DNA of 64,000 nucleotides from Strigops habroptila (GCF_004027225.2 NC_044296.2:5513943-5577942); one strand, 5' to 3'; positions 48,545-61,204 are shown, counted from the first letter of the stretch. The notes: a model not told the origin generated them from the letters alone. Numbers and translations: made by a program.

Positions 48545-51500
48545 TTATCCCAGGTACCAGGACTGCCGGGAGAGAGGAGAGAGCCTGGCGTTACCCTGTG
48601 TCCCCACGCTGTCCCCACGCTCCCCTCACTGCCCCACTCCTGTACCGAGTTCACTCAGTGCCCCCCCCCGTCCTCCTCGGTGGCCAAGGCGATGGTCTGC
48701 AGGGAAAGCATCCTGCTTGGGGACAAGGAGGGGGGGTGGCAGAACTGGGGACCCTGCGGGGTGGCCCCTGCCACCCTCCCCTTGTCTCTCCCCCCTCTAT
48801 CTCCAGCCCCAAGTTCAAGTTCATTCCCGATTACCTCATGTCTGGTTTCCGTTGGCAACGAGACAGCTCGGAGCCGCTGCTTCCCTTAACCCTTCCCAGC
48901 CCCACCACACATGACCAGAGAGCAGCAGGTCTCAGCCACCCCTCCCGGGACACGGGACACCCCCTTTGTGACCCCTGTGGCTCAGTTTCCTCAGGCAGAG
49001 CGTCCTTCAGCCCTGGGGAGGCTCCTGGAGCGCATCCAGACACACATGCACAGGGACAGGGACAGTGACCTTCACAGGGTGTGGGGTGTAGGGACCCTAG
49101 CACACCGTATCTCCTCTTTAGGGATCCAAAAGCCTCAGGGTGCCCACCCTACTCTGCTCATTGGAGAAACTGAGGCAGGGCACTGTGGTCAGAGCCGGAC
49201 CCCAGTGTTTGCCTCCAGCAACAGCACAGCATGCCTGCCCCAGCTCATGGGCCCTGACCACTTGCATCGTGGCACAGCACAGCACCCTTGAGTGCCCCAC
49301 GGAACGGCTCAGCCCCCCAAATCCTTGCCCCCCCCACGGCGCCATCCACACTCCGTCCCGCTGCATCCCGACACTGCCCCTGAGGGGACCACTGAGGCTG
49401 TGCAACTCGTAGTACAAGTGAGGCACAAGGTGCTGGCGCTGGCCCGTGGCACTGCCCACGGTGCCTCACCCATGGCCGGTTCCAACGCACCCAGCACCAG
49501 TGAAGATTCCCGGGAAAGGTGCCTGCCACATCCCACCACGGCTGGAGTGGCAAGGGCAGGGTGTCCGTGTCTGCCTGGGGAAGGGATACACGGCCCCAGT
49601 GCCCCTCGTGCAGGAATGCTGTGCATGGTGCCAAGCGGGGCATGGCAGGGATCTCCCGCTGTCATGGGGGATATTTGGTGGCCAAAAGTCACCAGGAGCA
49701 CCCGAGGCCTTGGCACGGGGCACCAGCTGGGGATGCCCATGGTGGCAATGCACAAGGTGGGGATGTCATGGTGAGGATACCCATGGTGGGGATGCCCATG
49801 GTGGGGATGCAGTGGTGGAGATGATACCCATGGTGGGGATGCCATGGTGGCAATACCCATGGTGGCAATGCCCATAATGGCAATACCCATGATGGGGACA
49901 CCCACAGCGGCAATGTCAAGGCAGTGATGCCCAAAGCAGCAATGCCCACAGTGGCAATGCCATGCTGGTGATGCCTATGGCAGCAATGCCCACAGTGGCG
50001 ATGCCCACAGCAGTGATGCCCACCACTGCAGCAATGCCATAGTGGCGACACCCACGACGGCGATGCCCGCGATGGCCATGCCCACGGCAGCAATGCCCAC
50101 GACGGCGATGCCATGGCGGCGGTGCCCAGGGTGAAGGCAGGAGGGTCCCCCCAGCAGCATCCCCGCTCTCACCTGTGCCTGATAGATACTCCCAGGATCC
50201 CTTGGTCCTAATCCCACGAAGGAACGGTTCGCAGGGGGCGTGCCTGGTGCAGAGTAGGCTGGGGAACAAACGAGAGCTCATTAATGGGGCTGCCAGTGGC
50301 ATCGCCGTCGTCCCTCCGCTGCCTGGCACTGCTGGGACGGGCGTCCTGGGCACATGGAGTTGGCAGCAGGGCACTGTCCCTGATGGTGTCCTGGCAGCGA
50401 GTGGAGGTCAGGGATGCTGTGCCTACCATGCCTGTGCCCTCTGGGGAGGGGTGGCTTTGAGGTGACGGCGGGCTGGGGTGGACAGGACACCCCTCGGGGT
50501 GCCAGCGCAGCGCTGTGGGGCAAGAGCAACAGGAGCCACCAGCTCCACTCAGCCACATCACCCCGCTGCCACCTCCACCCCCAGCTAGGTAGGGGTCCAG
50601 CAGTGGGACCCCCGGCCCCGCTGAGCTCCTGAGACCCATCGGAGTGGGGGGGGAGGCATGGAGCCAGCTGGCCCCTATGCTCCTTGGGGACACCCAGTGT
50701 GCATCCTTCCCTGAGCCAAGGGGAGGCTGGCACTGCCCAGTCCCTCCCTGTGACCATGGTCCTGTCACTGGCCAGGCCACACCACGCAGAGCTCTCCCCT
50801 CCACATCATGCCATGTAACCTCCACACCAGTGGCATCTGGCCATGGCCTGTCCCTGGGGATGTGGCAGCCTTTCTGGGTACCAGGAGTCCCATGGATATA
50901 GCAGGATGGGGACAGGGACACTCTCGCGGAGCATGGTGATGGCACACCATGGTGATGGTAGCACAGCGTCCCACCACTGCAGCACATGCCCTGATGCCGG
51001 GGGTGACAACAGTGTCTTCCCTTTGTGACCCCAAACTCCTCCTGGCCAAGGCACTGAGGCCACGCAAAGGATGAGCTCGTCAGCAACTGCTGCTAACAAG
51101 GGGTCCCCCAGGGGCTCTTGGGGGGCCCTGCACCCACGTCGCTTCACAGCCCCTTGTCAAATGAGGGTCCCAACGCCGGGGACCCTGGTGGCAGCGCGAG
51201 GACGGCAGCCCCATGCAGCACAGCCCAGCACCCTTCCAGCACCACAGCCATCCAACCGGTCCCTGCCTCACCAGCAGCACCACCGTGTTCTGAGGCACGG
51301 AGAGGCAACTGCCTCCCCTGGCAAGCCCTGCCTGTGCCGGGCGGGGTTTGGGCAGGACGTCGGCTCAGAACGACACGGGGCTCTGTCCGGTCCCTGGGAC
51401 CAGTGCAGGGCCCCCCCAGCTTGGTGGGGACACACAAGAGCCTCCTGCCCAAACCCTGCCCGCTCCGACCTGCCTGAGACCCAGCAAACTCATCGCGTGC

Positions 51501-54500
51501 CAGCTGCCTCCCTCTCACCGGCTGCGGGGAGCCCACCTCCGCCAACGTCCCCCCCAGCAGCACCGGGGACGGGGGGGGAACACGCTTTGGGGGGGCTGCA
51601 AGAGGAGGGGGCCAGCCGGGCCGGGGAGAGGGGTGGGCGCCGCGGGGTGCTTACTGGGTGATGTCGGCGAGGTCGTCCCTCCCTCGGTAGTTGTCGTGGT
51701 GGGTTTGGTGTCAGGAGAGACGGCCAAGCGGGGCATGCCAGGGGGAGGTGGCGGCGCCAGCATCTGCGGGGGCAGGTAGTGGCTGGGCACTTTCACTTGA
51801 CCACTTCCATTTAACTGGGGACACAACACAGACAGAAAAACAAACAGCACAAGCCATTAGGAAGCACGGGCAGCACCGGCAAAAGCCGGCCCGGGAGCGC
51901 CTGGTGCCGCTTGGCACCCGCACAGAGCATCCCTCACTGCTGGCATGAGTTTGATGGGTCTCAGAGCAGCCCTGAACAGACGGCGCCAGCCACAGGGGAA
52001 TCACGGCGGGGTGAAAAGGTAGGGGTCAAGGTGGGCTTTGGGGGGGGCCACGTCCCCCACCCCATGGCGGCACATGCCGGAGCCAGGGTGCTGTGTGGGG
52101 AAGGGGCACCCCGTGGTGGCATCAAAGGCTCCTGTACCAGCTCCCCCCTATTCCCAACCCAGTCTCTGCCAGCCCAGCACTGAGCTGCTGCATGGGGAGA
52201 AGAGCAGCCGTGCCCCTCACCCTGGCATGAGGCCTCGCCGGGTGCTGGGCAGAGCTCAGAGGAGCTCCCTCAGACTCTGCGGGTGTGAGGCAGAATGGGC
52301 CACAGGAGGGCAGGGGGTGGGGGTGTGGCTACCCCTGGGGCCTGGCTGCAGGCACAAAGGGAGCACAGGGTGGGGGTGCAGGGTGCTGGGTGCGTGAGGT
52401 GATGGGTGCATGGCATGTGGGGTGCACTGGATGCTAGGTGTGCAGGGTACTGGGTGTGCTGGGTGCTGTGTGTGTGGGGTGCTGGGTGCATTGGGTGCAC
52501 TGGGTGCGTGAGGTGATGGGTGCATGGCATGTGGGGTGCACTGGATGCTAAGTGTGCAGGGTACTGGGTGTGCTGGGTGCTGTGTGTGTGGGGTGCTGGG
52601 TGCATTGGGTGCACTGGGTGCTGCATGCACTGGGTGCTGGGTGCACTTTGTGCTGGGGGGGCTGGGTGTGTGGCATGTGGGGTGCATGGGGTGCTGGATG
52701 TGCAGGGTGCTGGGATGAGGGACAGCACACGGCAGCTCAATGTGGCCCTGCCACCCCCCTGGGGACATGGCGTAGTGGGGACGGGGCTGACGGGTCACCA
52801 GCCGGCGCTGGGGCACATGGAGCCCATCAGTCCCTGGCACACAGAGCCCATCAGTCCCCCGGCACGCTGGTGGACGGTGGCTCTTTGGCAGTGGTCACAC
52901 ATCCCCTGCTACCACAGACACCCCCAGCCCCAGCTAACGGCTCAGCCCCAGCACCGACTGCCCTGTCTCCCCTCCATCGCTGGAGAACCAAGCTGTCAAC
53001 ACTGACCAGCTGCAGCTGCACTCCCAAATCAAAGCATGGCACTGCCCAGCCCTGTCCAATACCCTACCGGGCTGGGTGCTGGCACCCAACTGCCACCAGA
53101 GCACCCTGACCCCCAACTGTGGTGGTGGTGATGGCGGCGGTGGCAGACAATCATAAAATCACAGAACGGTTTGAGTTGGGACCTTAAAGCTCACCCAGCT
53201 CCAACCCCTGCCACGGGCAGGGACACCTTCCACTAGAGCAGGTTGCTCCAAGCCCCTGTGTCCAACCTGGCCTTGAACACTGCCAGGGATGGGGCATTCA
53301 CACACCACCCCAATCAAGGGGATGCAGCAGACCCTGGTGCCTCACGGTGAGCTCAGTGATGGGATGCAAGGATGGGGCTGCATCCTTACCGGTCCGGGCT
53401 GCTGGTTGGACGGGTCACAGGCCAGCGAGACGAGATCTTTCAGTGGGTCCTGCGGGTTGAGATGAGGCGGGTACCGAATGGCCGTGTGGGGGAAGTAGGT
53501 GGAGGCCGTTTGGGGGAGGATGGAGGTGGTGGGGAAATGCAGCGCAGATGATGGGTGAGGGCTTCGAGCGATACCTGCGGGCGACAACGGGAAGGGGAGG
53601 ACCCCTCAGTGTCACCAGCAGCCAGCCGCTGCCCCAGCCCCACACTGCTCACCCCCTGGCTCCGTGCCTCGGTTTCCCTGCTAGGACACTCACCGCTGTG
53701 CACCGCGATGACGGGACGGTGGTGCTGCGTGAAGCTGCTCAGCCGGGGCGAGGAGTCCTGGGGTGATGGGCTGTTGAAGGGGGACTTGTCCATCTCCGTC
53801 TTCTTCACGGTGGGGGAGATGCCTGAAGCAAAGCGGGGCGCAGTGTCAGAGCCCAGCATCCGCCGCAGGCTCGATCCTGGGGTGAGGGGCACCCTGAGGG
53901 CAGGCTCGGCACGAGTGCACGTGTGTGTGCATGAGTGGGGGTGTGCATGGATGTGGGCAGCTCTATGGGCCTACCACAGGTGTGCACATAAACACGTGTG
54001 TGCAGGCACGTGCTCATGCATGGGCATGTGTGTGCCTCCGTGCCTGTGTGCACATGCATGTTTGCATGTGTGGGTGCCTACTCAGGCTGGCAGAAGTGGG
54101 GGCTCCCAGGAGTGCGCCACTGGACCCCTGGGTTTGGGGGCTCACATCCTGCCAGCACAAGGATCTCCTGGGGGGTGACCCCTCCAGGGACCCCTAGAAC
54201 CCCCCGGCAGCGCCAGACACTGGGGCAGAGCAGGAGGGGACGGTAGGTGCCTTAATCCCCCTCCCCCATCACCGTGGCTTTATCTCGGGCCATTTGGCCA
54301 AGGCCTGGTAATGGATTTAGCCCCTTCTCAGCTGGTGTTTAGGAGGATTTCCTGGAACATCCCATATGGGATTGCTGCCCCCCTCCCTCCTGCCCCGAAT
54401 CAGGCCACCAGCAGGGGACAGGGGCACCCCTGCACAGCCCAACCTGCCACACACACCCCCAGGCAATGCTTTGGGCAGGGGGTGACATCTCCCTGAGGAC

Positions 54501-56168
54501 ACACCAGCCCCATGGGCACAGTGGTGGTGCAGGATGGGCCACAGTCCCCAGCACCTATGGGGCACCTTCCTGGGGCAGGACTTGCTTGCCCCACATTGCC
54601 TCCAGCGCCCCAAAGCCAGGCACCCCCCAGGCTCTGCCAGGGCTGGGGGCACCGGTATGGATCCTGCCCCACTGTTTGGAGTGCAGGGAAGCAGGATAAG
54701 AGCCAAAGAGGGGGGAAGACGAGTGCTCCCTGGCCTGCAAAGGCACCCCGGGGTGTGGGAGCTGCCATGCCTCCCCGCAGCATCGCTTTAATTAGCCCAG
54801 CCCCCCCCCCCATTTTCTTAATGAACAGCTAATTGGGGCTGTCTAGACAGGAAAGGGAAAAAAAACAACCCAACAGAAAAAACGCCAAGAAAGCAAGAGA
54901 GCTGCTGCCCGCAGCAGAAGCGGCCGCCGTGGGGCTGGGAGAGGCTGGTGTGGGGCTGGGACACTGGGCTGGCCCTATAGAGAACACCTATAGAGAGCCT
55001 GTGCTTTGGTGGGCAACCCCACAGCAACCCCACAGCCCCCACAGAGAAGCAGTGACTTGCTGGGGAGCCCTACAGCAACCCCCCAGCACCTCCAGCCAGC
55101 TGGTGCTTTGACCTGAGCACCCTAAAGCAACCCCAGGCTCTCACAGGGTAGGTCAGACAGTAGTGACCTGGCTGGGGGGCCCTGTAGCAGCAGGGGGGCA
55201 CCTATAGGGAGACCCCTATAGGGAAGCACCTACCCCCTTCCATGTCTTCTGTCCAGTTGCGGCTGCTGCTGGTGGGGGAGTTGGAGGAGGTGTAGTACTC
55301 GCCCCCTGGGCTGGTGTCGATGTCGTCCTCCATGGACCCCGACTTGTGCCGTTTGCTCCTGGGGGGTGTAGGGGAGGAATCAGCTCCAGCCTGTGGCAGG
55401 ACACAACCTGCCCTGTGCCTCCACCACAGTGAGATGAGCAGTGGCCCATGGCCAGGCTAGGGTTCACTCCGGCATCACCCCGGCATCACCCCCAGTATCA
55501 CCCCAGCATTGCCCCAGCACTGCTCCAGCATCACCCTGGCATCACTCCTGTACTGCCCCCTAAATCACCCCAGCATTGCCCCAGCATCACCCAGTTCCAC
55601 CCCAGCATGGTCCCAGGATCACGTACCCGCTGGAGGAGGTGCTGGGCAGTGTCCTCCTCATGCCGGTGCTGGAGGGGTTCAGGTCATAGGCCAGGTGGCC
55701 CTGGAGCTCCCCAAGAGAGAAGTTTGGACCCGTGCCTGTCACCACCGGTGCTGCAGGGAGAGAGAGGAATCAGGGGGGTCCCAGCCCACATCTGGGATGG
55801 GGAGCAATCGGGATGCTGCCAGTCCCCGGCAGCCGGGGGGGGGGGGGTTGGTGGTATGATGGTGGCACTCACTTCGGGACACTTGGATGAGCTCGGTGAC
55901 GCTGAACACCCCCGAGGTGACGAAGCTTTCCTGGAAGTCTGTGGAATCTGTGTGGGAAGAGAGGAGGGAGCTCTGTGGATGGGGGGCAGGACAGGACAGA
56001 AGCACCTCTCCTGCTCCACAGTGTCTTGTGGTAAAGCTTGAGAGCACTCCAACACCCCCAAAGCTGCTGTAATGCTGCCCCTTGAGCCCTGCTCACCCAG
56101 CGTGATGGGTTTGCTGTCCTCCTGGTCTGAGCCAATGCCCGTCCGGGGGCTGCTGCTCTGCTCTGCAT
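48545..56168 (-). CDS. NFIC: NFIC, nuclear factor I/C (3' part: nine coding exons, N-terminal DNA-binding part outside the window)
   Basis: NFI proteins bind TTGGC(N5)GCCAA as dimers and regulate transcription. Coding exons, 5' to 3': 56168-56097, 55947-55873, 55750-55627, 55358-55234, 53822-53694, 53574-53390, 51814-51655, 50258-50173, 48562-48545; about 323 residues with joined phases. The visible part starts at [20 protein letters not shown], right after the DNA-binding/dimerisation region, and includes [38 protein letters not shown], the proline-rich transactivation region ([20 protein letters not shown]), the NFIC-specific [19 protein letters not shown] and [14 protein letters not shown], and the terminal SWYLG-stop on its own 18-nt exon. 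The middle exons distinguish it from NFIX. The large exon encoding the DNA-binding domain is not found up to 64000, so it lies further right. Exon skipping is common in this family. Confidence 0.96.
49730..50125. repeat. Minisatellite of 18-bp units in the last NFIC intron
   Basis: About 20 imperfect copies of GATGCCCATGGTGGCAAT, drifting into GATGCCCACGGCGGCAAT variants towards the right. It ends about 50 bases from the exon at 50173. Confidence 0.9.
52391..52618. repeat. Tandem duplication of a 114-bp block inside a TGGGTGC minisatellite
   Basis: Two 114-base copies starting TGCGTGAGGTGATGGGTGCA, at 52391 and 52505, differ by one base as far as I can read. They sit in a wider GGGTGCTGGGTGCA repeat field (about 52370-52715) in an NFIC intron. 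Confidence 0.9.
53148..53300 (-). mobile_element. CR1 LINE, short 3' end in an NFIC intron
   Basis: Starts with an AATCATAAAATCACAGAA tail and carries the usual reverse 3' block to CTGCCAGGGATGGGGCA. Confidence 0.9.
53910..54090. repeat. GTGTGCATG-rich low-complexity tract
   Basis: Imperfect TGTGTGCATG words for about 180 bases, starting about 90 bases upstream (in NFIC orientation) of the exon at 53822. Confidence 0.75.
54246..54365. promoter_or_regulatory. Candidate intronic regulatory element in NFIC
   Basis: A less GC-rich island with dense motifs: TTATCT (54280-54285), TTGGCCAA (54294-54301), a STAT-type TTCCTGGAA (54349-54357) and a CATATG E-box just after. About 420 bases to the right, TAATTA (54789-54794) and CTAATTGG (54829-54836) form a homeobox-type pair. 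Function is inferred from motif density. Confidence 0.35.
55475..55620. repeat. Short tandem repeat of ATCACCCCAGC / ATTGCCCCAGC units
   Basis: About a dozen 11-14-base units abutting the NFIC exon at 55627-55750; it ends at the splice donor. Confidence 0.8.
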
Positions 56169-57049
56169 CTGCAAGAGGGAAAAATACCACCGGGATGAGG
56201 CACCCGGTGCAAACTGGGGGTACCCAGCTGGTTCCCTGCCCCGGCAGCCCCCCTCACTGCTCTGTGGCATGGGGAAACTGAGGCATGGTCTGGCAGGAGG
56301 CCCAGGGCCAAGCTGGCACGTCCCCAGCCACCAGGGAAGAGCCACCACAGACATCCCTCGCTAGGGGCAGGAACAGGGACAGGAACAGGGACACCCTTGT
56401 GCTGCCATGTGAGGGGAACTCACAGCCCTCGACCTGCCCTGAGGCAGAGTGATGGCTGCCTGGCCCTGCTCCTGTCTCCCCTCCTCCCTCCTGCTGCTGT
56501 CGCCCAGCTCGGGCAGTGCCGCCGCTGCCAGGCATTGCCTCTGTCACTCCATAGCACCTCGTCCTGCCTCCTCCAAGCCCCTCGGAGGGCAGTGGGGCCA
56601 TGGGGCAGCGCCCGCTCCAGCTCCTTGAACACCCTTTTAGCTTTGGATATAAATAAGCTGGCTCAGATGCTGAGATCAGCAGCGCTGGCACACCCCAGCA
56701 TGACATGGCACGGCGCAGCATGGCATGGCCAATGTGCCCTCTGGTTCCCTGTGCCCTACCGCGAGCATCCTTCCTCCCCGGCACAGGACACTCGCCTGCT
56801 CCCAGATCCCTTCCATAACTTTCTGCCACACGTTTCCCCCTCTCCTCATCCTCCCTTCTGCTTCTCCCTCCTCCTCCTCCTCCCACCCGTTGCTCTCCAG
56901 TGTTCCTCTTCCCCAGCTTTGGCTGATGCCGGGAAAGGGCCGCGACACCGTCAAAACAGCGCGGCCGCGGCTGCCAGCCCGCCTGCTGTGCCTTGGCCAG
57001 GGTCTGCCCAGTTTTCCCTTTTCTCTCCTGATTTTCCCTGCCCCTCTCA

Positions 57050-57650
57050 CTCCGTGCCCCCCCTCAGCCCCTCACACACACACAATCCGCTCCCACCCAA
57101 CACCCCGGGGGCCGCTGGACACCAGTGCCAAGCGCCGCCATTTTGTCTCCCTCCCCAGTTCCCAAGGCTCCTCCGCCGCCGCTCCCCGTGCCGGCCTGGC
57201 AGCCCCTTCCCTGCTGGCAGCCGTCCCGTGGCAGCACCACGGCCCAGCGCCAGCCAGCCCCATGCCCGCCGTTGCCCACGCCCGCGGCTTCCCCAGGGCA
57301 GCCATTTTAGGGAGCAGCAATTCCCGCGGCAGTGCACGCGGGGGGGGGGTGGGGGGGTGGTGTTTCCTCCCAATTCCTTCTCTCCATTTTCCTTCCACCC
57401 CTCCTTGCTCTGAAGGCTGACGCATGGGGGGCACAGGCGAGGGGTGGCCGGCCCCCCCCCCTTGCGCTCATGGGCACCACGCGGCCGGACATGGCCCCTC
57501 CTCGCCTCTTACAACAACAACCGTCGCGGCGGCTCTGGAAGCCGTTAGCGATGGAGCCCGGCCAAGGCGCGGGGCGGTGGCTGGCGGCTGCAGCCCCGTG
57601 ACCTCCCCGACGCTGCCTCGGGGCGCCCCGGTCCCTGCTCGCTCCCCGCG
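57050..57650. promoter_or_regulatory. CpG-rich patch with YY1-type motifs inside NFIC
   Basis: CpG-rich DNA with GCCGCCATTTTG (57134-57145) and AGCCATTTTAG (about 57299-57309); a further reverse copy AAAATGGCGGC lies at 58314-58324. It could be an internal promoter or unannotated CpG island, but no linked exon was found. Confidence 0.35.
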
Positions 57651-59239
57651 GGGGGATCGGGCATTAGAAGCCCACCAAAGCTGGTGGCCTCCGAGGTGAT
57701 GCACATGGCCCATGGGACCTCCCATGACGGCTTGTCCTGAGATGGACCCTGCTCGCTCCAAATGCCCCACACGGACCTTTGTTCTCCTCAGGATACCCCA
57801 CATGGCCCCTGCTCACCCCACGATCCTCCACACGGACCTTTCCTCAGCCCCAGTTGCCCCACATGGACCTTTGCTCTCCCAGGACGCTTGGCACAGCCCT
57901 TTGCTCCCCCCAAAGCCACCCCAGCATGTCCTCTGTAACCCCCGGGCACCTGACAGGGCAACTTGCTTGCCCTGAGTACCCCCCTGGGAGCCCCCCACAT
58001 CCTCCCACAGCATCATCTCCTGACCCTGATCCCAAGGGAGCATCCCTCAAGTCGAGCATCCCAATCCCAGCCATGGCACTCCAGCAGCACCCAGGGGCTG
58101 TCCGGAGCTCTGAGGTTTGCCAGCAGGCCTGTCCCCTCCCAGCACCCCTCGTGTCCCCACAGATGGAGGGCTGTGGGTGCCAGGAGGGGGGCTGCGGGCT
58201 CGGCACCCTCTGTGGTGGGGCTTGGTGACCTTGCCAGCACATTTCTGGCTGCCTCCTCCAAACTCTGCTCTCGCCGCCATGTGAGGGCTGCCTGGGGCCT
58301 GCTGGCCCACGCTAAAATGGCGGCCTCCTTCCTCCCACCTCCAAGGGATGTGTTTTTGGGGGGGACACCCCAAATCCACCACCCAACAAGTGCTTCGGTT
58401 GCATTGGGAAAGTGAAAGAAGGCTGGGAGCCCCCCAGCCTCATGGGTGGGGGACAACCTCACACCTCCTGCACCCCCAAATGATGGATTGGGGGATGAGG
58501 GGAGGGGGGGTCCTGCTGTGACGCTGTGGGGTTCAGTGCATGGAGGGGCCCAAACAGGTCGATCCCATCTCTGTTGCAAAGAGCAAAGTCTGTGCCCTGA
58601 GGCAGGGTGAGGGCTGTCCATGCTCCCAGCCCCTGGACTGATGCCACCCATTGAATTATGGATCCCAGCATGGTGCCACCAGCCCCATGGAGACTCTCTC
58701 CCCTTGGCCTCAGCACATGGGAACAGCTCCTGGGCAGGATCTGGGGGGGTCCATGCAGGCTGGGTGCCCCCCGGGGGCAGGGGGGTGCCCCCCTGGCTCC
58801 GTGCCGCAGCACTGATGGGAATAGGGACCAGTATAGGGTGCAGGTGCAGCAGCTGGAGGGTGCTGGGGATTGGTGGGACATCCCCCCCGGGGAGGGCAGC
58901 AGGTTTCCTCTTCCAGCCCTGTTAGCAACAGGGCAGGAGATAGGAGAGGGCTCGGCACCGCTGCCTCAGTTTCCCCAGGGCTGGTGCGGGGCCCCCTGCA
59001 ATGGTGTTAACCCAGGAGCAACGCACAGCTCCCCCCTCCATGCCTCTGCCTGGCCCTTCCCTGCCAGGAGCATCAGTAAGGCCCAGAATGAACAGCCTGG
59101 TCAAGGACCAGAGACACTTGGAGACCTGAGGGAGCCCAAGTGCTGCGTGGCAGCGGCTGCAGGGGGTGTGTGTGTGTGTGTGATTTGAGGTCTCTCCCTG
59201 CAAGACCCCCAGCATCCTCCACCCCACAGCGGCCCCATG

Positions 59240-59345
59240 GCCCTTACGTAAAACCCGGACCAGCGCCGCTTGTGTAACCTCCTTTAGATAATCCCCAGAG
59301 AAACACTCTGTGTTCCAGCTAAATCCCGGCTCAGCCGGCGCGCCG
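59240..59345. promoter_or_regulatory. Candidate NFIC intronic element with a perfect PAR-bZIP site
   Basis: Palindrome TTACGTAA at 59244-59251 followed by AGATAATCCCC (GATA plus OTX/bicoid-type TAATCC) and TAAATCCC, ending in a CGGCGCGCCG patch. Unique sequence between repetitive regions. Confidence 0.35.
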
Positions 59346-59872
59346 GGAGCACCGGACCCCTCTGCCACGCTCCCTGCAACCCCCCCTTCCCCTTCCATCC
59401 TGCCTCCTTCCCTGCCGTGCCTGAAGGATGGCGGTGCTACAAGGGCATGAGATGAGTTTGCTGGGTCTCAGCCTGCTCCCTGCCAGCTCCTCCTTCCCAC
59501 ACTGAGCCCCGGGGAGGTCCTGGCTGCAGATGTCCCCCAGGGCGGCGGGGGGGGGGTCACATCATGCACCCGCTGCCACGTCCCAGCCTGCAGCCGGCCC
59601 AGGAGGCTGAGCCAGAGCATTTGTCCTCAGCTGACCCTGGCGGCAGTGGCCGGGGGGGGCACGGGGCTTGATCACCCCCTCGCTCAGCCCTGCCAGGCCT
59701 GGGCCTCATCCAGGGCTGCCGGCGCCTGCGGAGCACAGATGGCAGCGGACAAAGGGATGGGAGCATGACGGACAAAGGGACGGCTGAGACCCCCACATCC
59801 TCTATGAGACACCCCCCCCGGGGTGATGGCACATAGTGCCTGTGCCACGGAGTGGGGGGACCTGGGGGTGCA

Positions 59873-60135
59873 GCTGTGGGAGAGGATGACGGGGAGAAAG
59901 GGAGGGAGGGAGGGGTGGGGAGAAAAAAGGGAGGAAGAAGTGAAAGTGGAGAGAAAGGGAAAGGGAAAAGAAAAAAAGAGAAGAAAGGAGGAAGAGAAGG
60001 AGAAGGAAAAAGAACAAAAGAAAGAAGAAAATAAAACCAAGGAAAGAGGGAAAGAGCTAACAGGGAGGAGGAAACGAGGGAGGGAAGGGAAGGGAAGAAA
60101 AGGGAAGGGAAGGCAGAAGGCAGGAAGCAGGAGGC
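59873..60135. repeat. Long purine (GA) tract
   Basis: About 260 bases almost wholly A and G on the plus strand with GGGAAAGGGAAAAG and GGAAGGGAAG words. Possible H-DNA. Confidence 0.9.
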
Positions 60136-60224
60136 AGAAGGGATATGGGGGGGACACACACCCCAGCTCTGCAGGCACAGTCAGAGGGTCCCAGGCCTGG
60201 CCCTGCGCTACTGGACACATTGCC

Positions 60225-60445
60225 CCTGCCCTGCCCCATGGCACAACACAGCCCCATGACATGGCAGGGTCCTACAGCAGGACACAGCCCCACAGCACAG
60301 CCCCACAGCACAGCCCTATGGCATGGCAGGGCCCTACAACATTGCATGGCCCCACGGCACAGCCCCAACACACAGCCCCATGGCATGGCATGGTCCTGCA
60401 GCACTACATAGTCCCACGACACAGCCCCATGGCACAGCCAGCCCC
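60225..60445. repeat. Minisatellite with CACAGCCCCATGGCA units
   Basis: About ten imperfect 15-25-base units alternating CACAGCCCCACAG and CATGGCAGGGCCCTACA. Confidence 0.85.
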
Positions 60446-61204
60446 CCCCGCAGAGTCCCACAGACCTCCCTCTCTCGCCCCACTGACCACAGGCATCCCT
60501 CCCAGTGCATTGTGGGAATCTCCCTCTCCATGGCCAAGATCTGAGGCCGCACAAGGCTGGAGGGGGGCAGGTTCAGGGACCCCAAACCCCCAACCCAGCT
60601 CGGGGGAGCAGCATCCTGCCAGGAGGGTTTGGCAGCACAGGACCCGCGGTGGCATCTGCCACCCCAGCTGTCCCCTGCCAGCGCGGCAGGAGCTGGGCGC
60701 CCGGCCAGGACAGCAACTGTGGCCGTGGGGCAGGCACTGGGGGGGGAACAGTGGGTGCTGGCACAATGGAGCTCCCTCATCTTTTATCCGCAGGGTGCAG
60801 GGAAGCTTTTGCTCCCCCAGCCCAAGCGCCGTGGACGTGGCACCCTGGCTGGGGCCACGGGGCTGAGCACAGGGAGAACTTGCTTCACTGGTGGCACTGT
60901 GGGAAAGCTGCCTGGCTCTGGCACGGCTCCGGCACACTGCCGGCCCGGCGCACTGCAGGAGAGCCGGGGAAGCCCTGACCTCCCCAAGGTCACTGGCACA
61001 CCATCCACAGAGCTCCGACGTGCCAAAACCAACCTGGCTGCAGCCACCTCCAGGCTCGGCAGAGGGATGCTGCAGCGGATGGGGATGGCTGCGGTCACAG
61101 CACCCTGGTGAGCCCCTTTCCACCCCACCTCTTGAGGGCAGGGACCCAGCCCACTGTGGATTCCCTGTGCGCGTTGCTGTTGGGCCCTGCCTGTAGAGTG
61201 GAAA

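Noticed and set aside
56397-57413. Open frame of 338 codons on the plus strand
   Set aside because: Proline/serine-rich translation of CT-rich intron DNA antisense to NFIC; no domain recognised.
59823-60866. Open frame of 347 codons on the plus strand
   Set aside because: It runs through the purine tract and a minisatellite; the translation is low-complexity and there is no splice or family support.
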